Numbered from the stretch's first letter, positions 16,005 through 25,603 are shown. The stretch: DNA of 50,192 nucleotides from Streptomyces sp. rh34 (GCF_002551245.1 NZ_NTGZ01000023.1:1-50192), one strand, 5' to 3'. Notes: generated from the sequence alone by a model not told the origin. Numbers and translations: made by a program.

Positions 16005-16820
16005 ATGGCCGACGACAGGCGTTGTGACTCAACGGGGGTGCCCATGACGCACGCGTACACACACGGCATGGCACGAGCCGGGAACGGCTCCGCCGAGGCG
16101 CTGAGGAACGGAAGCCCGGGAGCGCCGGGACCGATGGGCGGGGTGGCCGACGCCGGGGTCGCCGTGACCACCGACGGCATCCCCGCATGGCTCGACCCCG
16201 TCGCCCGCGCCGCGCGCAGCGTCCGGCCGCAGCAGCTCAGCCGCTTCCTGCCGCCCGAGAGCGGGGCGGGCCGGCAGTCCGCCGTCCTGGTCCTGTTCGG
16301 CGAGGGGGAGCGCGGGCCGGAGCTGCTGCTGATGGAGCGCTCCGGGACCCTGCGCTCCCACGCCGGGCAGCCGTCGTTCCCCGGCGGCGCCCTGGACCCC
16401 GAGGACGGCGACCAGGCCACCACCGGGCCCCTGCGAGCGGCGCTGCGCGAGGCCGAGGAGGAGACCGGGCTCGACCCCCGGGGCGTACAGATCTTCGGCG
16501 TGCTGCCCCGGCTCTACATCCCGGTCAGCAGCTTCGTCGTGACGCCCGTGCTCGGCTGGTGGCGCGCGCCCAGCCCGGTCGGGGTGGTCGATCCGGCCGA
16601 GACGGCCCGGGTCTTCACGGTCCCCGTGGCGGATCTCACGGATCCCGCGAACCGGGCCACGGCCGTCCACCCGAGCGGGCACAGCGGCCCGGCATTCCTG
16701 GTCGAATCGGCCCTGGTCTGGGGGTTCACGGCCGGAGTGATCGACCGGATTGTGCACTACGCGGGATGGGAACGGCCCTGGGACAGGGACAGGCAGGTGC
16801 CGCTCGACTGGCGCGCATGA
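16005..16820 (+). CDS. Nudix CoA pyrophosphatase-like protein
   Basis: This 271-aa protein has the UPF0035 signature of CoA-type Nudix enzymes (LLMERSGTLRSHAGQPSFPGG) directly ahead of a Nudix box (GGALDPEDGD, then LREAEEETGLD). It probably hydrolyses CoA or related dinucleoside diphosphates. The first about 55 residues are low-complexity and may be over-extended: in-frame ATGs occur at 16044 and 16068, and no clear ribosome site decides. It is downstream of nth and upstream of marP in the same direction, as in other actinobacteria. Confidence 0.87.
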   Translation: MADDRRCDSTGVPMTHAYTHGMARAGNGSAEALRNGSPGAPGPMGGVADAGVAVTTDGIPAWLDPVARAARSVRPQQLSRFLPPESGAGRQSAVLVLFGEGERGPELLLMERSGTLRSHAGQPSFPGGALDPEDGDQATTGPLRAALREAEEETGLDPRGVQIFGVLPRLYIPVSSFVVTPVLGWWRAPSPVGVVDPAETARVFTVPVADLTDPANRATAVHPSGHSGPAFLVESALVWGFTAGVIDRIVHYAGWERPWDRDRQVPLDWRA

Positions 16821-16911
16821 CACGCTGGCTGTCCTGCTGCGCTGTTCCGGGTCCGGCCCGGACCCCGTCACCACCGACGGGCCAGGTGACGAAACTGCGA
16901 GGGTACAGACG

Positions 16912-18117
16912 GTGAACGTGCTGGACATCCTGCTGCTGCTGGCTGCCGTGTGGTTCGCGGTCATCGGCTATCGCCAGGGTTTCGTCGTCGGCATCCTGTC
17001 GGTGATCGGCTTCCTCGGGGGCGGCCTCGTCGCCGTCTACCTGCTGCCGGTCATCTGGGACCGGTTGACCGAGGACGCCGAGGTCTCCACCGCCGTCGCC
17101 ATCGGCGCGGTCGTCATCGTGATCGTCTGCGCCTCGATCGGCCAGGCCTTCACCACCCACCTGGGCAACAAGCTCCGCCGGTACATCACGTGGTCGCCCG
17201 CGCGCGCCCTGGACGCCACCGGCGGCGCCCTGGTCAATGTGGTGGCCATGCTGCTGGTGGCCTGGATGATCGGCCTGCTGCTGGCGGGCACCTCGCTGCC
17301 GACCCTCGGCAAAGAGGTCCGCAGCTCCTCGGTCCTGCTCGGGGTCGACCGGGTGATGCCGGAGCAGGCGCCCAGCTGGTTCCAGGACTTCTCCTCCGTC
17401 CTCGCGCAGAACGGCTTCCCGCAGGTCTTCAGCCCGTTCGCCAACGAACCGATCACCGAGGTCAAGGCCCCGGACCCGGCCCTCGTGGGCAGCCCGGTCG
17501 CCGCCCGCGCCAAGAAGTCGATCGTCAAGGTCGTGGGCACGGCCCCGAGCTGCGGCAAGGTCCTCGAAGGCACCGGCTTCGTCTTCTCCGAGCGCCGGGT
17601 GATGACCAACGCCCATGTGGTCGGCGGCGTGGAGGAGCCCACCGTGCAGATCGGCGGCGAAGGCCGGCTGTACGACGCGAAGGTCGTCCTCTACGACTGG
17701 CAGCGCGACATCGCGGTCCTGGACGTCCCCGATCTCCGGGCCAGGCCGCTGCAGTTCACCGGCCGGGACGACGACGCGGAGACCGGCGACAGCGCGATCG
17801 TCGCGGGCTTCCCCGAGAACGGCGCGTACGACGTGCGTTCGGCCCGCGTCCGCGCCCGCATCGACGCCGACGGCCCGGACATCTACCACCGGGGCACGGT
17901 GCGCCGTGATGTGTACTCGCTCTACGCGACGGTGCGCCAGGGCAACTCGGGCGGCCCGCTGCTCACTCCGGACGGAAAGGTGTACGGAGTGGTGTTCGCC
18001 AAGTCGCTCGACGACCCGGAGACCGGCTACGCGCTGACGGCCGACGAGATCCGCGAGGACATCGAGATCGGCCGCGAGGCCAACCAGCAGGTCGACAGCC
18101 AGGGCTGCGCCCTCTGA
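16912..18117 (+). CDS. MarP-like membrane serine protease
   Basis: This 401-aa protein has four N-terminal membrane segments of the colicin V production type (about residues 3-125) followed by an extracellular chymotrypsin-like protease. The catalytic triad is H235 (TNAHVVG), D266 (RDIAVLD) and S346 (QGNSGGPL). C214 and C399 are placed to form the regulatory disulfide known from M. tuberculosis MarP, which gives acid and oxidative stress resistance through cell-wall hydrolase processing. GTG at 16912 is chosen because the membrane segment begins at once. It is a close length and motif match to the family. Confidence 0.92.
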   Translation: MNVLDILLLLAAVWFAVIGYRQGFVVGILSVIGFLGGGLVAVYLLPVIWDRLTEDAEVSTAVAIGAVVIVIVCASIGQAFTTHLGNKLRRYITWSPARALDATGGALVNVVAMLLVAWMIGLLLAGTSLPTLGKEVRSSSVLLGVDRVMPEQAPSWFQDFSSVLAQNGFPQVFSPFANEPITEVKAPDPALVGSPVAARAKKSIVKVVGTAPSCGKVLEGTGFVFSERRVMTNAHVVGGVEEPTVQIGGEGRLYDAKVVLYDWQRDIAVLDVPDLRARPLQFTGRDDDAETGDSAIVAGFPENGAYDVRSARVRARIDADGPDIYHRGTVRRDVYSLYATVRQGNSGGPLLTPDGKVYGVVFAKSLDDPETGYALTADEIREDIEIGREANQQVDSQGCAL

Positions 18118-18477
18118 GGGCTGTCCCGCAGTACCTGGTGGGTCAGCGCCGGAAAAAGTCAGTTACGAGGGTGGCGGAGCCGTGCCGAGACCCAGCGGGC
18201 CCGACGGCGGAGGATGCGCGGAATCCCGAGACGGGAACGGTGAAGGTCATGCACATCGTGCACCCGGCCGCGGGGGCCGCCCCCCTCATGAGTGCTCACA
18301 CCGGCTGACGCGGTGGAGCGGCGGTTGCGTGCTTCGTCAGTGAAGTCGTGCGTCCAGCCCATACCCCGACGTGTGCCCGTGACCCAAGGTCGGTAATCGT
18401 GTGCGAGTCAGCCAATTGGCCTATGCGGCAGGCAATTGGCTGTTCGTCGGACACGCGTGCCCACGCCGGGCGGGTGG
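18118..18477. other. Intergenic region, no supported gene
   Basis: Between convergent marP and the alpha/beta hydrolase gene. GGGCTGTCCCGCA at 18118-18130 resembles the terminus of some IS5-type elements, but no second end or transposase is present. A 67-codon minus-strand frame at 18159-18362 has no recognisable family or ribosome site. A 9-bp inverted repeat, AGCCAATTG/CAATTGGCT, lies at 18410-18441. Confidence 0.5.
18410..18441. repeat. Inverted repeat AGCCAATTG...CAATTGGCT
   Basis: Perfect 9-bp arms flank a 14-nt spacer, 37 nt past the hydrolase stop. The arms are AT-rich for this genome. It could be a terminator for the minus-strand operon or a protein site; there is no U-tract. Confidence 0.45.
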
Positions 18478-19491
18478 CTACCGATCGGGCTCGGGGTCCT
18501 TGAGCCAGTTGATGAGTTCGGTGGAGAAGCCGATCGGATCCTCCTCGTGGGGGAAGTGCCCGACACCGTCGAAAAGTCGCCACCGGTAGGGCGCCTCGAC
18601 GTACTGGCCGGACCCGGCCGAACTACGGGTGCGGACCGCCGGATCGAGCGACCCGTGCAGGTGCAGCGTGGGCACCCGGACCGGGCGCTTCATCCGCCGG
18701 TTGAACTGGATACCGTCCGGACGCGCCATCGACCGCACCATCCAGCGGTACGGCTCGATCGAGCAATGGGCGGTGGAGGGGATGCTCATCGCCCGCCGGT
18801 AGACGTCCAGGGCCTCCTCGTCGGGGAACTCCGGGGTGTGGGGGCCCGCCCAGTCCTGGATGAGGCTCCCGACCAGGGCGGCGTCGTCCGCGAGGAGCTG
18901 ACGTTCCGGCAGCCATGGGCGCTGGAAACCCCAGACGTACGAACCGGCCCGCGACTGCGCGAAGTCGGACAGCATCGACGAGCGCCAGCGACGCGGGTGC
19001 GGCATGGAGGAGACGGCGAGCCGGCGGACCAGCTTGGGTCGCATCACGGCGGCGGTCCAGGCGAGGTAGCCGCCGAGGTCGTGGCCGACCAGGGCCGCGT
19101 CGGGCTCGCCGAGGGAGCGGATCACCCCGGTGACGTCGAGGGCCAGGTTGGCGGGGTCGTAACCGCGCGGGGTGCGGTCGCTGCCGCCCACCCCGCGCAG
19201 GTCCATCGCGACCGCCCGGAAGCCCGCGTCGGCGAGCGCGGTCAGCTGGTGGCGCCAGGTCCACCAGAACTGCGGGAAGCCGTGCAGCAGGAGCACCAGC
19301 GGCCCCTCGCCCATCTCCGCGATGTGGAACCGTGCACCGTTGGCCGCCACGTCGCGGTGGGTCCAGGGGCCGTCGATACGCACCGGGCCCCCGGTGGCGG
19401 CCCGGCCCGCCGGGCTCGTGGCCGGGGCGGCCGAACCCTCCGGGGCCACCGGACCCGTCGGGCCGAATGCGCTGGAATCGGGAACCGTCAT
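18478..19491 (-). CDS. Alpha/beta hydrolase, epoxide hydrolase-like
   Basis: This 337-aa protein has the oxyanion motif HGFPQFWW at 70-77, a nucleophile elbow GHDLGG with Asp138, and a catalytic His in GVGHFPHEE near the C-terminus. Asp rather than Ser as nucleophile points to epoxide hydrolase or haloalkane dehalogenase chemistry, and HGFP is usual for epoxide hydrolases. The M. tuberculosis counterpart next to MarP is ephE (from memory). The first 38 residues are an Ala/Pro-rich extension. The start codon overlaps the upstream holin-family stop by 4 nt. Confidence 0.9.
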   Translation of the reverse strand: MTVPDSSAFGPTGPVAPEGSAAPATSPAGRAATGGPVRIDGPWTHRDVAANGARFHIAEMGEGPLVLLLHGFPQFWWTWRHQLTALADAGFRAVAMDLRGVGGSDRTPRGYDPANLALDVTGVIRSLGEPDAALVGHDLGGYLAWTAAVMRPKLVRRLAVSSMPHPRRWRSSMLSDFAQSRAGSYVWGFQRPWLPERQLLADDAALVGSLIQDWAGPHTPEFPDEEALDVYRRAMSIPSTAHCSIEPYRWMVRSMARPDGIQFNRRMKRPVRVPTLHLHGSLDPAVRTRSSAGSGQYVEAPYRWRLFDGVGHFPHEEDPIGFSTELINWLKDPEPDR

Positions 19492-20030
19492 GTGGACGAG
19501 CGTGCCACAGCGCCGGCCCTGTCCTTACCGGAGTCCTTACCGGAGCCGCCCTCGATGCCCTTCTTCGCCAGGCTGCTGCCGGAGCGCTCGATGATCGCGT
19601 CGGCCGTGATCGACGGGCGCGGGTGCGGCTTGGCCTTCTGCAGGACGGCGGCCGTCTGCTTGGCGGAGGCGATGGACTTCTCCGGCGGCTTGATCTTCTT
19701 GAACTTCCGCAGGCCGATGAATCCGATCAGGACGGCCAGGAGGATGAAGGCACCGGCCACGATCAGGAAGGACCACGCCAGGCCCAGGCCCAGGTTGTGG
19801 ATCCCGTACGCGGCCGCGAAGCTCAGCATCGGCATCGTGAACAGCAGCAGCACGCCCGCGGCGATGAACGCCGCGCTGCCGATCGCCCCGCGCTTGACGT
19901 CCTGCCGCACCTCCGCCTTGGCGAGGGCGATCTCGTCGTGCACCAGTGCGGACATCTCGGCCGTCGCCGAGGCGACCAGCTGCCCGATGCTGCGGTCCGC
20001 ACTGCCCGCGTAGTTGCCGGGGTCGCTCAT
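19488..20030 (-). CDS. Phage holin family (DUF1469-type) membrane protein
   Basis: This 180-aa protein has a soluble helical N-terminus (SIGQLVASATAEMSALVHDEIALAKAEV, the family hallmark), then two membrane helices (about residues 50-70 and 80-105) with a short loop, and a basic cytoplasmic tail. Despite the family name, these chromosomal proteins are not phage lysis holins; their role is unknown. ATG 20030 has GGAGTCAAGG upstream. It is translationally coupled by ATGA to the alpha/beta hydrolase gene. Confidence 0.85.
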   Translation of the reverse strand: MSDPGNYAGSADRSIGQLVASATAEMSALVHDEIALAKAEVRQDVKRGAIGSAAFIAAGVLLLFTMPMLSFAAAYGIHNLGLGLAWSFLIVAGAFILLAVLIGFIGLRKFKKIKPPEKSIASAKQTAAVLQKAKPHPRPSITADAIIERSGSSLAKKGIEGGSGKDSGKDRAGAVARSST

Positions 20031-20070
20031 CCTTGACTCCCTCTCCGTCTTCGACACATCCGATGTCAGA

Positions 20071-21492
20071 TCATGCCGGACTGTTCGGCTCGTTGCGCGC
20101 TGCCCCCGCCCGCTCTTCGGCGAGACGGCGGTGTTCTGTCGCCTTTCGCTCCAGGATGGCGGCCATCCGCAGGTGGTATTCCGGATCATCCTGCTCGTAG
20201 ATGTCGGGTACCCCGGATTCGTCCTCGTCCAGCTCCTCGGCCTCGTACAGCTCCTTGTACCTGCGTACCCGAAGCTTGAGCAGTACGCAGGCGAGCAGGG
20301 CCGCCATCAGCGAACCGAGGAGTACGGCGGCCTTGATCTCGTTGATCATCTCGGGGTCGCCCTCGAAGGCGAGCTCGCCGATGAGCAGCGAGACGGTGAA
20401 CCCGATCCCGGCGAGTGCGGCGAGTGCCAGGACGTCTGCCCAGGCCAGATCCTTGTTGAGCTCCGCCTTGGTGAAGCGGGCGGCGAGGTAGGTGCCGCCG
20501 AAGATGCCGACGGTCTTGCCGACGACGAGACCGAGGACGACGCCGAGCGTTTCGGGCCGGGTGAAGACGCCGGCCAGCGCTTCGCCGTTCAGCGCGACCC
20601 CGGCCGAGAACAGGGCGAACAGCGGGACGGCGATCCCGGCCGACAGCGGGCGGACCAGGTGTTCGATGTGCTCGCCGGGGGAGTGCTTCTCGCCCTCGCG
20701 ACGGCTGCAGCGCAGCATCAGGCCCATCGCCACACCGGCGATGGTGGCGTGGATGCCGCTGTTGTACATCAGGCCCCAGATGACCAGGGCGAGCGGCACG
20801 TAGACGTACCAGCCCCGGACGTCGAAGCGCAGGAGCAGGTAGAAGGCGGCCAGGCCGAGGACGGCCCCGCCGAGCGCCAGGAAGTTCAGGTCCGAGGTGA
20901 AGAACACCGCGATGATCAGGATCGCGAAGAGGTCGTCGACGACGGCCAGGGTCAGCAGGAAGGCCCGCAGCGCGGACGGCAGCGAGGTGCCGATCACCGC
21001 GAGGACGGCGAGCGCGAAGGCGATGTCGGTGGCTGTCGGGACCGCCCAGCCGTTCGTCGAGCCGCCGCCGACGACCACGGTGAGGAAGTAGACGAGGGCG
21101 GGCACCGCCATGCCGCACAGGGCCGCCACCACCGGGAGGGCCGCGGCCTTCGGATCGCGGAGTTCGCCCGCCACCAGTTCGCGCTTGAGCTCGACGCCGG
21201 CGACGAAGAAGAAGACCGCGAGCAGCCCGTCCGCCGCCCAGTGCGCGACGGAGAGGTCCAGGCCGATGGCCTCGATGCCGAAGTGGAACTTGCTGACCGT
21301 TTCGTAGGAGCCGCCGAAGGCGTTGGCCCAGACGAGCGCGGCGACCGCCGCAGCCAGCAGGAGCACCCCGCCGACCGTCTCGGTGCGGAGTGCTTCCGCC
21401 ACGTAGTTCCGCTCGGTGAGGGAGAGCCGGCCGAGCAGCGGGCGCCGGGGCGGTGCGGGCGGCGCGGGCGTGGGCGGGTTGGGCGGTGCCAC
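20071..21492 (-). CDS. nhaA: Na+/H+ antiporter NhaA
   Basis: This 473-aa secondary transporter exchanges sodium for protons. It has about 11-12 membrane segments, TDIAFALAVL at 155-164 (the discontinuous helix IV), and the paired aspartates D186-D187 in AVVDDLFAI that bind the ion in E. coli NhaA. The C-terminus adds about 60 hydrophilic residues rich in Glu and Arg, an actinobacterial extension. GTG 21492 has GGAGGT upstream. It is in line with the holin-family and hydrolase genes, 40 bp apart. Confidence 0.95.
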   Translation of the reverse strand: MAPPNPPTPAPPAPPRRPLLGRLSLTERNYVAEALRTETVGGVLLLAAAVAALVWANAFGGSYETVSKFHFGIEAIGLDLSVAHWAADGLLAVFFFVAGVELKRELVAGELRDPKAAALPVVAALCGMAVPALVYFLTVVVGGGSTNGWAVPTATDIAFALAVLAVIGTSLPSALRAFLLTLAVVDDLFAILIIAVFFTSDLNFLALGGAVLGLAAFYLLLRFDVRGWYVYVPLALVIWGLMYNSGIHATIAGVAMGLMLRCSRREGEKHSPGEHIEHLVRPLSAGIAVPLFALFSAGVALNGEALAGVFTRPETLGVVLGLVVGKTVGIFGGTYLAARFTKAELNKDLAWADVLALAALAGIGFTVSLLIGELAFEGDPEMINEIKAAVLLGSLMAALLACVLLKLRVRRYKELYEAEELDEDESGVPDIYEQDDPEYHLRMAAILERKATEHRRLAEERAGAARNEPNSPA

Positions 21493-21658
21493 GAGAGGAC
21501 CTCCAGGTCAGGGGCGGCATGAGGGCATGACTGATGGACATGCCGACCAGACTTCCCGGCGCCCCTGTGGAGATGTTCTCTGCAGTTGTGGTGAAGCGCC
21601 CACTCTACCGGGGGCGTAAAGAGTGGGGCCGTATTAGGTGATCTTCAGACTAAATGCC

Positions 21659-21693
21659 CGATGGGCACCCGGCGCGTTGCCGGATGCCCATCG
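21659..21693 (-). terminator. Terminator of acs
   Basis: Arms CGATGGGCACCCGGC and GCCGGATGCCCATCG (one mismatch, 15 bp) enclose a 5-nt loop, 53 nt past the acs stop. Confidence 0.8.
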
Positions 21694-21745
21694 GAGCCGT
21701 ACTCATCACAACTCTGTTCTGTCCTGTCCTGTGCTGTCAGTCCGG

Positions 21746-23701
21746 TCAGTCCTCGGACGAGGAGGACGGCAGCTGGGTGGTGATCAGGTCCATCACCGAG
21801 GAGTCGGTCAGCGTGGTGACGTCGCCCAGCTCGCGGTTCTCGGCGACGTCGCGGAGCAGCCGGCGCATGATCTTGCCGGAGCGGGTCTTCGGCAGCTCGG
21901 CGACCGGCAGCACCCTCTTGGGCTTGGCGATCGGGCCGAGCGTCGTGCCGACGTGGTTGCGCAGGTCGGCGACCAGTTCGTCGGAGGCGCTGGCGGTGCC
22001 GCGCAGGATCACGAACGCCACGATGGCCTGGCCGGTCGTCTCGTCGGCGGCGCCGACCACGGCGGCCTCGGCGACCGACGGGTGGGAGACGAGGGCGGAC
22101 TCGACCTCGGTGGTGGAGATGTTGTGCCCCGAGACGAGCATGACGTCGTCGACCCGGCCGAGCAGCCAGATATCGCCGTCCTCGTCCTTCTTCGCACCGT
22201 CGCCCGCGAAGTACTTGCCCTCGAAACGCGACCAGTAGGTGTCGATGAACCGCTGGTCGTCGCCCCAGATGGTGCGCAGCATCGAGGGCCACGGCTCGGT
22301 GAGGACGAGGTAGCCGCCCCCGCCGTCCGGCACCTCGTTGGCGTCGTCGTCGACGACGGTGGCGGCGATGCCCGGCAGCGCGCGCTGGGCGCTTCCCGGC
22401 TTCGTCTCCGTCACACCGGGCAGCGGCGAGATCATCATCGCGCCGGTCTCGGTCTGCCACCAGGTGTCCACGATGGGGCACGCGTCGGCGCCGATGTTCT
22501 TCCGGTACCACATCCACGCCTCGGGGTTGATCGGCTCACCGACCGAACCGAGGACGCGGAGGCTGCTCAGGTCGAACTTGGCGGGGATGTCGTCGCCCCA
22601 CTTCATGAACGTACGGATCGCCGTCGGGGCGGTGTAGAGGATCGTGACGCCGTACTTCTGCACGATCTCCCAGAAGCGGCCCTGGTGCGGGGTGTCCGGG
22701 GTGCCCTCGTACATGACCTGCGTCGCACCGTTGGCCAGCGGCCCGTAGACGATGTAGGAGTGCCCGGTCACCCAGCCGATGTCGGCGGTGCACCAGTAGA
22801 CGTCGGACTCCGGCTTGAGGTCGAAGACCGCGTGGTGCGTGTACGACGCCTGGGTGAGGTAGCCGCCGGAGGTGTGCAGGATGCCCTTCGGCTTACCCGT
22901 GGTGCCCGAGGTGTAGAGGATGAAGAGCGGCTGCTCGGCCTCGAAGGCCTCGGGGGTGTGCTCGGCGGACTGCCGGGCGGTGATCTCGTGCCACCAGACG
23001 TCGCGGCCCTCGGTCCACGCGGTGTCCTGGCCGGTGCGGCGGACGACGAGGACGTGCTCGACGTTCTCGAACCGGGAGACGGCGTCGTCGACGGCGGGCT
23101 TGAGCGCGGACGGCTTGCCGCGGCGGTAGCCGCCGTCGGCCGTGATGACGACCTTGGCGTCCGCGTCCTTGATGCGGGCGGCGATGGCGTCGGCCGAGAA
23201 GCCGCCGAAGACCACGGAGTGCGCGGCGCCGATACGGGCACACGCCAGCATCGCGATCGCGGCCTCGGGGATCATCGGCAGGTAGACGGCGACCCGGTCG
23301 CCCTTGCCGACGCCCAGCTCGGTCAGCGCGTTGGCGGCCCGGGAGACCTCGTCCTTCAGCTCCGCGTAGGTGATGGCCCGGCTGTCGCCCGGCTCGCCCT
23401 CGAAGTGAATGGCGACCCGGTCGCCGTTGCCCGCCTCGACGTGACGGTCCACGCAGTTGTACGCGACGTTCAGCTTGCCGTCCGCGAACCATTTCGCGAA
23501 GGGCGGGTTGCTCCAGTCGAGGGTCTCGGTCGGTTCGGTGTCCCACGTCAGGCGGCGGGCCTGCTCGGCCCAGAAGCCCAGCCGGTCCGCCTCGGCCTGC
23601 TCGTACGCCTCTGCGGTGACGTTGGCGTTGGCGGCCAGCTCAGCAGGCGGAGCGAATTTCCGCTCTTCCCGAAGCAGGTTGGCCAGGCTCTCGTTGCTCA
23701 C
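21746..23701 (-). CDS. acs: Acetyl-CoA synthetase (AMP-forming)
   Basis: This 651-aa enzyme activates acetate to acetyl-CoA through acetyl-AMP. Motifs in order are [11 protein letters not shown] (P-loop), DTWWQTETG, the hinge-side [15 protein letters not shown] and [14 protein letters not shown], whose second Lys is the conserved acetylation site. GTG 23701 (giving [10 protein letters not shown]) is chosen over an ATG 42 nt upstream because GGGAGAAGTC precedes it and the length equals the S. coelicolor enzyme as remembered. It is a single gene with its own terminator. Confidence 0.97.
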   Translation of the reverse strand: MSNESLANLLREERKFAPPAELAANANVTAEAYEQAEADRLGFWAEQARRLTWDTEPTETLDWSNPPFAKWFADGKLNVAYNCVDRHVEAGNGDRVAIHFEGEPGDSRAITYAELKDEVSRAANALTELGVGKGDRVAVYLPMIPEAAIAMLACARIGAAHSVVFGGFSADAIAARIKDADAKVVITADGGYRRGKPSALKPAVDDAVSRFENVEHVLVVRRTGQDTAWTEGRDVWWHEITARQSAEHTPEAFEAEQPLFILYTSGTTGKPKGILHTSGGYLTQASYTHHAVFDLKPESDVYWCTADIGWVTGHSYIVYGPLANGATQVMYEGTPDTPHQGRFWEIVQKYGVTILYTAPTAIRTFMKWGDDIPAKFDLSSLRVLGSVGEPINPEAWMWYRKNIGADACPIVDTWWQTETGAMMISPLPGVTETKPGSAQRALPGIAATVVDDDANEVPDGGGGYLVLTEPWPSMLRTIWGDDQRFIDTYWSRFEGKYFAGDGAKKDEDGDIWLLGRVDDVMLVSGHNISTTEVESALVSHPSVAEAAVVGAADETTGQAIVAFVILRGTASASDELVADLRNHVGTTLGPIAKPKRVLPVAELPKTRSGKIMRRLLRDVAENRELGDVTTLTDSSVMDLITTQLPSSSSED

Positions 23702-24133
23702 GACTTCTCCCAGTCCCAGGGTGTCCGTTGTGTCCCGGGGCATAGCTCATCAGGCGCGGGGCCAGGTGACAAGGGCCTGCCGGGAATTGGTTTAGACCTG
23801 TGTCTTCGTGTATGGAGCCATGATCCCGTTCCGCGGCCGAGGGTCGCCGAACGACGCGTGGTGCACGGCGGTTACGTCCCCGTCGAGGTGCGTCGAGGCG
23901 TGTCGAGTGGGTCGGGTGGTCGGGGTGCGAGGCGGAACGGGGTCGCCTGGATGCACGGGCCCGGGGCTCGTCCGGTTCAGACCGGAGGCGTTCGGGCTAG
24001 TCGATAACTCTTATCAGTGAATAGGCAGCTTTTCATTCGGTATGTCGCCCTTGCTGTGTGGAACAGCGTGCGAATTTGGCCGCGCCGTGTCGGCACTTCG
24101 ACGCAAATTACCTGCAAGGAAGAGGGTGGGCGG
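23702..24133. other. Divergent intergenic region acs / lipoprotein gene
   Basis: About 430 bp without a supported gene. It holds four 10-bp tandem units at 23881-23920 built on GTCGAG/GTCGGG, and a GATAA-CTC-TTATC palindrome at 24003-24015, about 120 nt before the lipoprotein start. Both could regulate either neighbour; nothing is proven. Confidence 0.45.
23881..23920. repeat. Four 10-bp tandem repeats
   Basis: CGTCGAGGTG, CGTCGAGGCG, TGTCGAGTGG and GTCGGGTGGT follow one another with helical-turn spacing in the acs upstream region. Confidence 0.5.
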
Positions 24134-25540
24134 ATGATGGCCGCCACGAAGAGGATCGCCTTGGGCGCCATGTCCACGGCCTTGGTCGCCGTTCTCGCGG
24201 GCTGTTCCGGAGCCGGGTCCGGAGGGTCCGCGTCCGGGGGCGCCGGAGCCGACGTGGAGAAGGGCTCCCATGGCGCCAAGGAGAATCCCCCGGCCGCCGC
24301 CGCCCCGAAGAACGCGGTCAAGCTCATCGGGGACGGGTCCACCGCTTTCACCGGGAACCAGCCGAAGATGCCGGCCGTCGAACGCCTGGCGCCCGGCGAG
24401 AAGCCTCCCCAGTTCGTGGTGTTCTCGTGGGACGGTGCCGGAGAGGACAGCCAGAAGCTCTTCTCGCACTTCCGCGGCGTGGCCAAAAAGTACAACGCCA
24501 AGATGACGTACTTCCTCAGTGGCGTGTACCTGCTGCCGGAGGACAAGAAGGACCTCTACCACCCGCCCCAGCACGCGCCGGGCCGTTCCGACATCGGCTT
24601 CAACGACACCGAGGGCATCCGCGACACCCTCGCCGAGGTGCGTGCCGCCTGGCTGGAAGGCAACGAGATCGGCACCCACTTCAACGGCCACTTCTGCGGC
24701 AAGGACGGTGGCGTCGGGACCTGGTCCGTCGATGAGTGGAAGAGCGAGATCAGCCAGGCGAAAGCTTTCGTCAAGAGCTGGAAGACCAACACGCCGGAGC
24801 TGAAGGACGAGGCCCCGCTCCCCTTCGACTACGACAAGGAACTGGTCGGCGCCCGCACCCCCTGCCTCGAAGGCCAGAAGAACATGGTCGCCGCCGCCCG
24901 CACCATGGGCTTCCGCTACGACTCCAGCGGCGTCGGCAATCAGGTCTGGCCCAAGAAGAAGGACGGGGTCTGGGACATTCCGCTCCAGCTCGTTCCGATG
25001 CCGGGCCGTGCCTTCGAGACGCTCTCGATGGACTACAACTTCATGGTCAACCAGTCCGGCACGGCCACCCAGGGGGACCCCTCCCAGCACGAGTACTGGG
25101 GCGACCAGATGCGGGACGGGCTGCTTCAGGCCTTTGACCGCTCGTACACCGGCAACCGGGCGCCCCTGATCATCGGCAACCACTTCGAGTCCTGGAACGG
25201 CGGCACCTACATGCGCGCCATCGAGGAGACCATCGCGCAGGTGTGTACCAAGGAGGGCGTGCGCTGCGTCTCCTTCCGGCAGCTCGCCGACTGGCTGGAC
25301 GCGCAGGACCCGAAGACGCTGGCCAAGCTCACCACGCTCGGCGTCGGCGAGGCGCCGAAGACGGGCTGGTCGTCCTACCTCGGCACCCAGCCGGCGGCCG
25401 CGCGGCCCGCGGAAAAGGGCGCGGAGAAGGGCACGGAAAAGGTCCCGGGCGGGGATGCCGGGAAGGCGCTGGGCCAGGCTCCGGACGAGGCGGCGGGCCA
25501 GGGTGACACAGGTTCGGCTCCTGCGGGTGCGACTGGCTGA
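24134..25540 (+). CDS. Lipoprotein with polysaccharide-deacetylase-like domain
   Basis: This 468-aa protein has an N-terminal signal with lipobox LAGC, so Cys24 would be lipidated and the protein anchored outside the membrane. The domain resembles NodB polysaccharide deacetylases: VVFSWDGA stands where TFDDG usually lies (Asp100), THFNGHF gives the metal pair H182/H186, and PLIIGNHFESW lies near the C-terminus. The catalytic motifs differ from the standard, so activity is uncertain. The last about 65 residues are Gly/Ala/Glu-rich and disordered. ATG 24134 follows AAGAGGGTGGGCGG; ATG 24137 is equally possible. A clear hairpin follows. Confidence 0.85.
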   Translation: MMAATKRIALGAMSTALVAVLAGCSGAGSGGSASGGAGADVEKGSHGAKENPPAAAAPKNAVKLIGDGSTAFTGNQPKMPAVERLAPGEKPPQFVVFSWDGAGEDSQKLFSHFRGVAKKYNAKMTYFLSGVYLLPEDKKDLYHPPQHAPGRSDIGFNDTEGIRDTLAEVRAAWLEGNEIGTHFNGHFCGKDGGVGTWSVDEWKSEISQAKAFVKSWKTNTPELKDEAPLPFDYDKELVGARTPCLEGQKNMVAAARTMGFRYDSSGVGNQVWPKKKDGVWDIPLQLVPMPGRAFETLSMDYNFMVNQSGTATQGDPSQHEYWGDQMRDGLLQAFDRSYTGNRAPLIIGNHFESWNGGTYMRAIEETIAQVCTKEGVRCVSFRQLADWLDAQDPKTLAKLTTLGVGEAPKTGWSSYLGTQPAAARPAEKGAEKGTEKVPGGDAGKALGQAPDEAAGQGDTGSAPAGATG

Positions 25541-25603
25541 ACACCGAAGGAACAATCGGCCGGAGCGTCGGCCGACCGCGGGGCACGACCTCTTTCGCCG
25601 ACC

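Noticed and set aside
18159..18362. A 67-codon minus-strand frame in the marP/hydrolase gap
   Set aside because: It has no recognised family, no ribosome site and only moderate third-position GC.
19488..20030. Holin-family gene as evidence of a prophage
   Set aside because: No endolysin or phage structural genes are nearby; this family is chromosomal and sits in a conserved operon.
21638..24007. A 789-codon plus-strand frame over acs
   Set aside because: Antisense of acs with Gly/Val/Asp/Arg bias and no motif.
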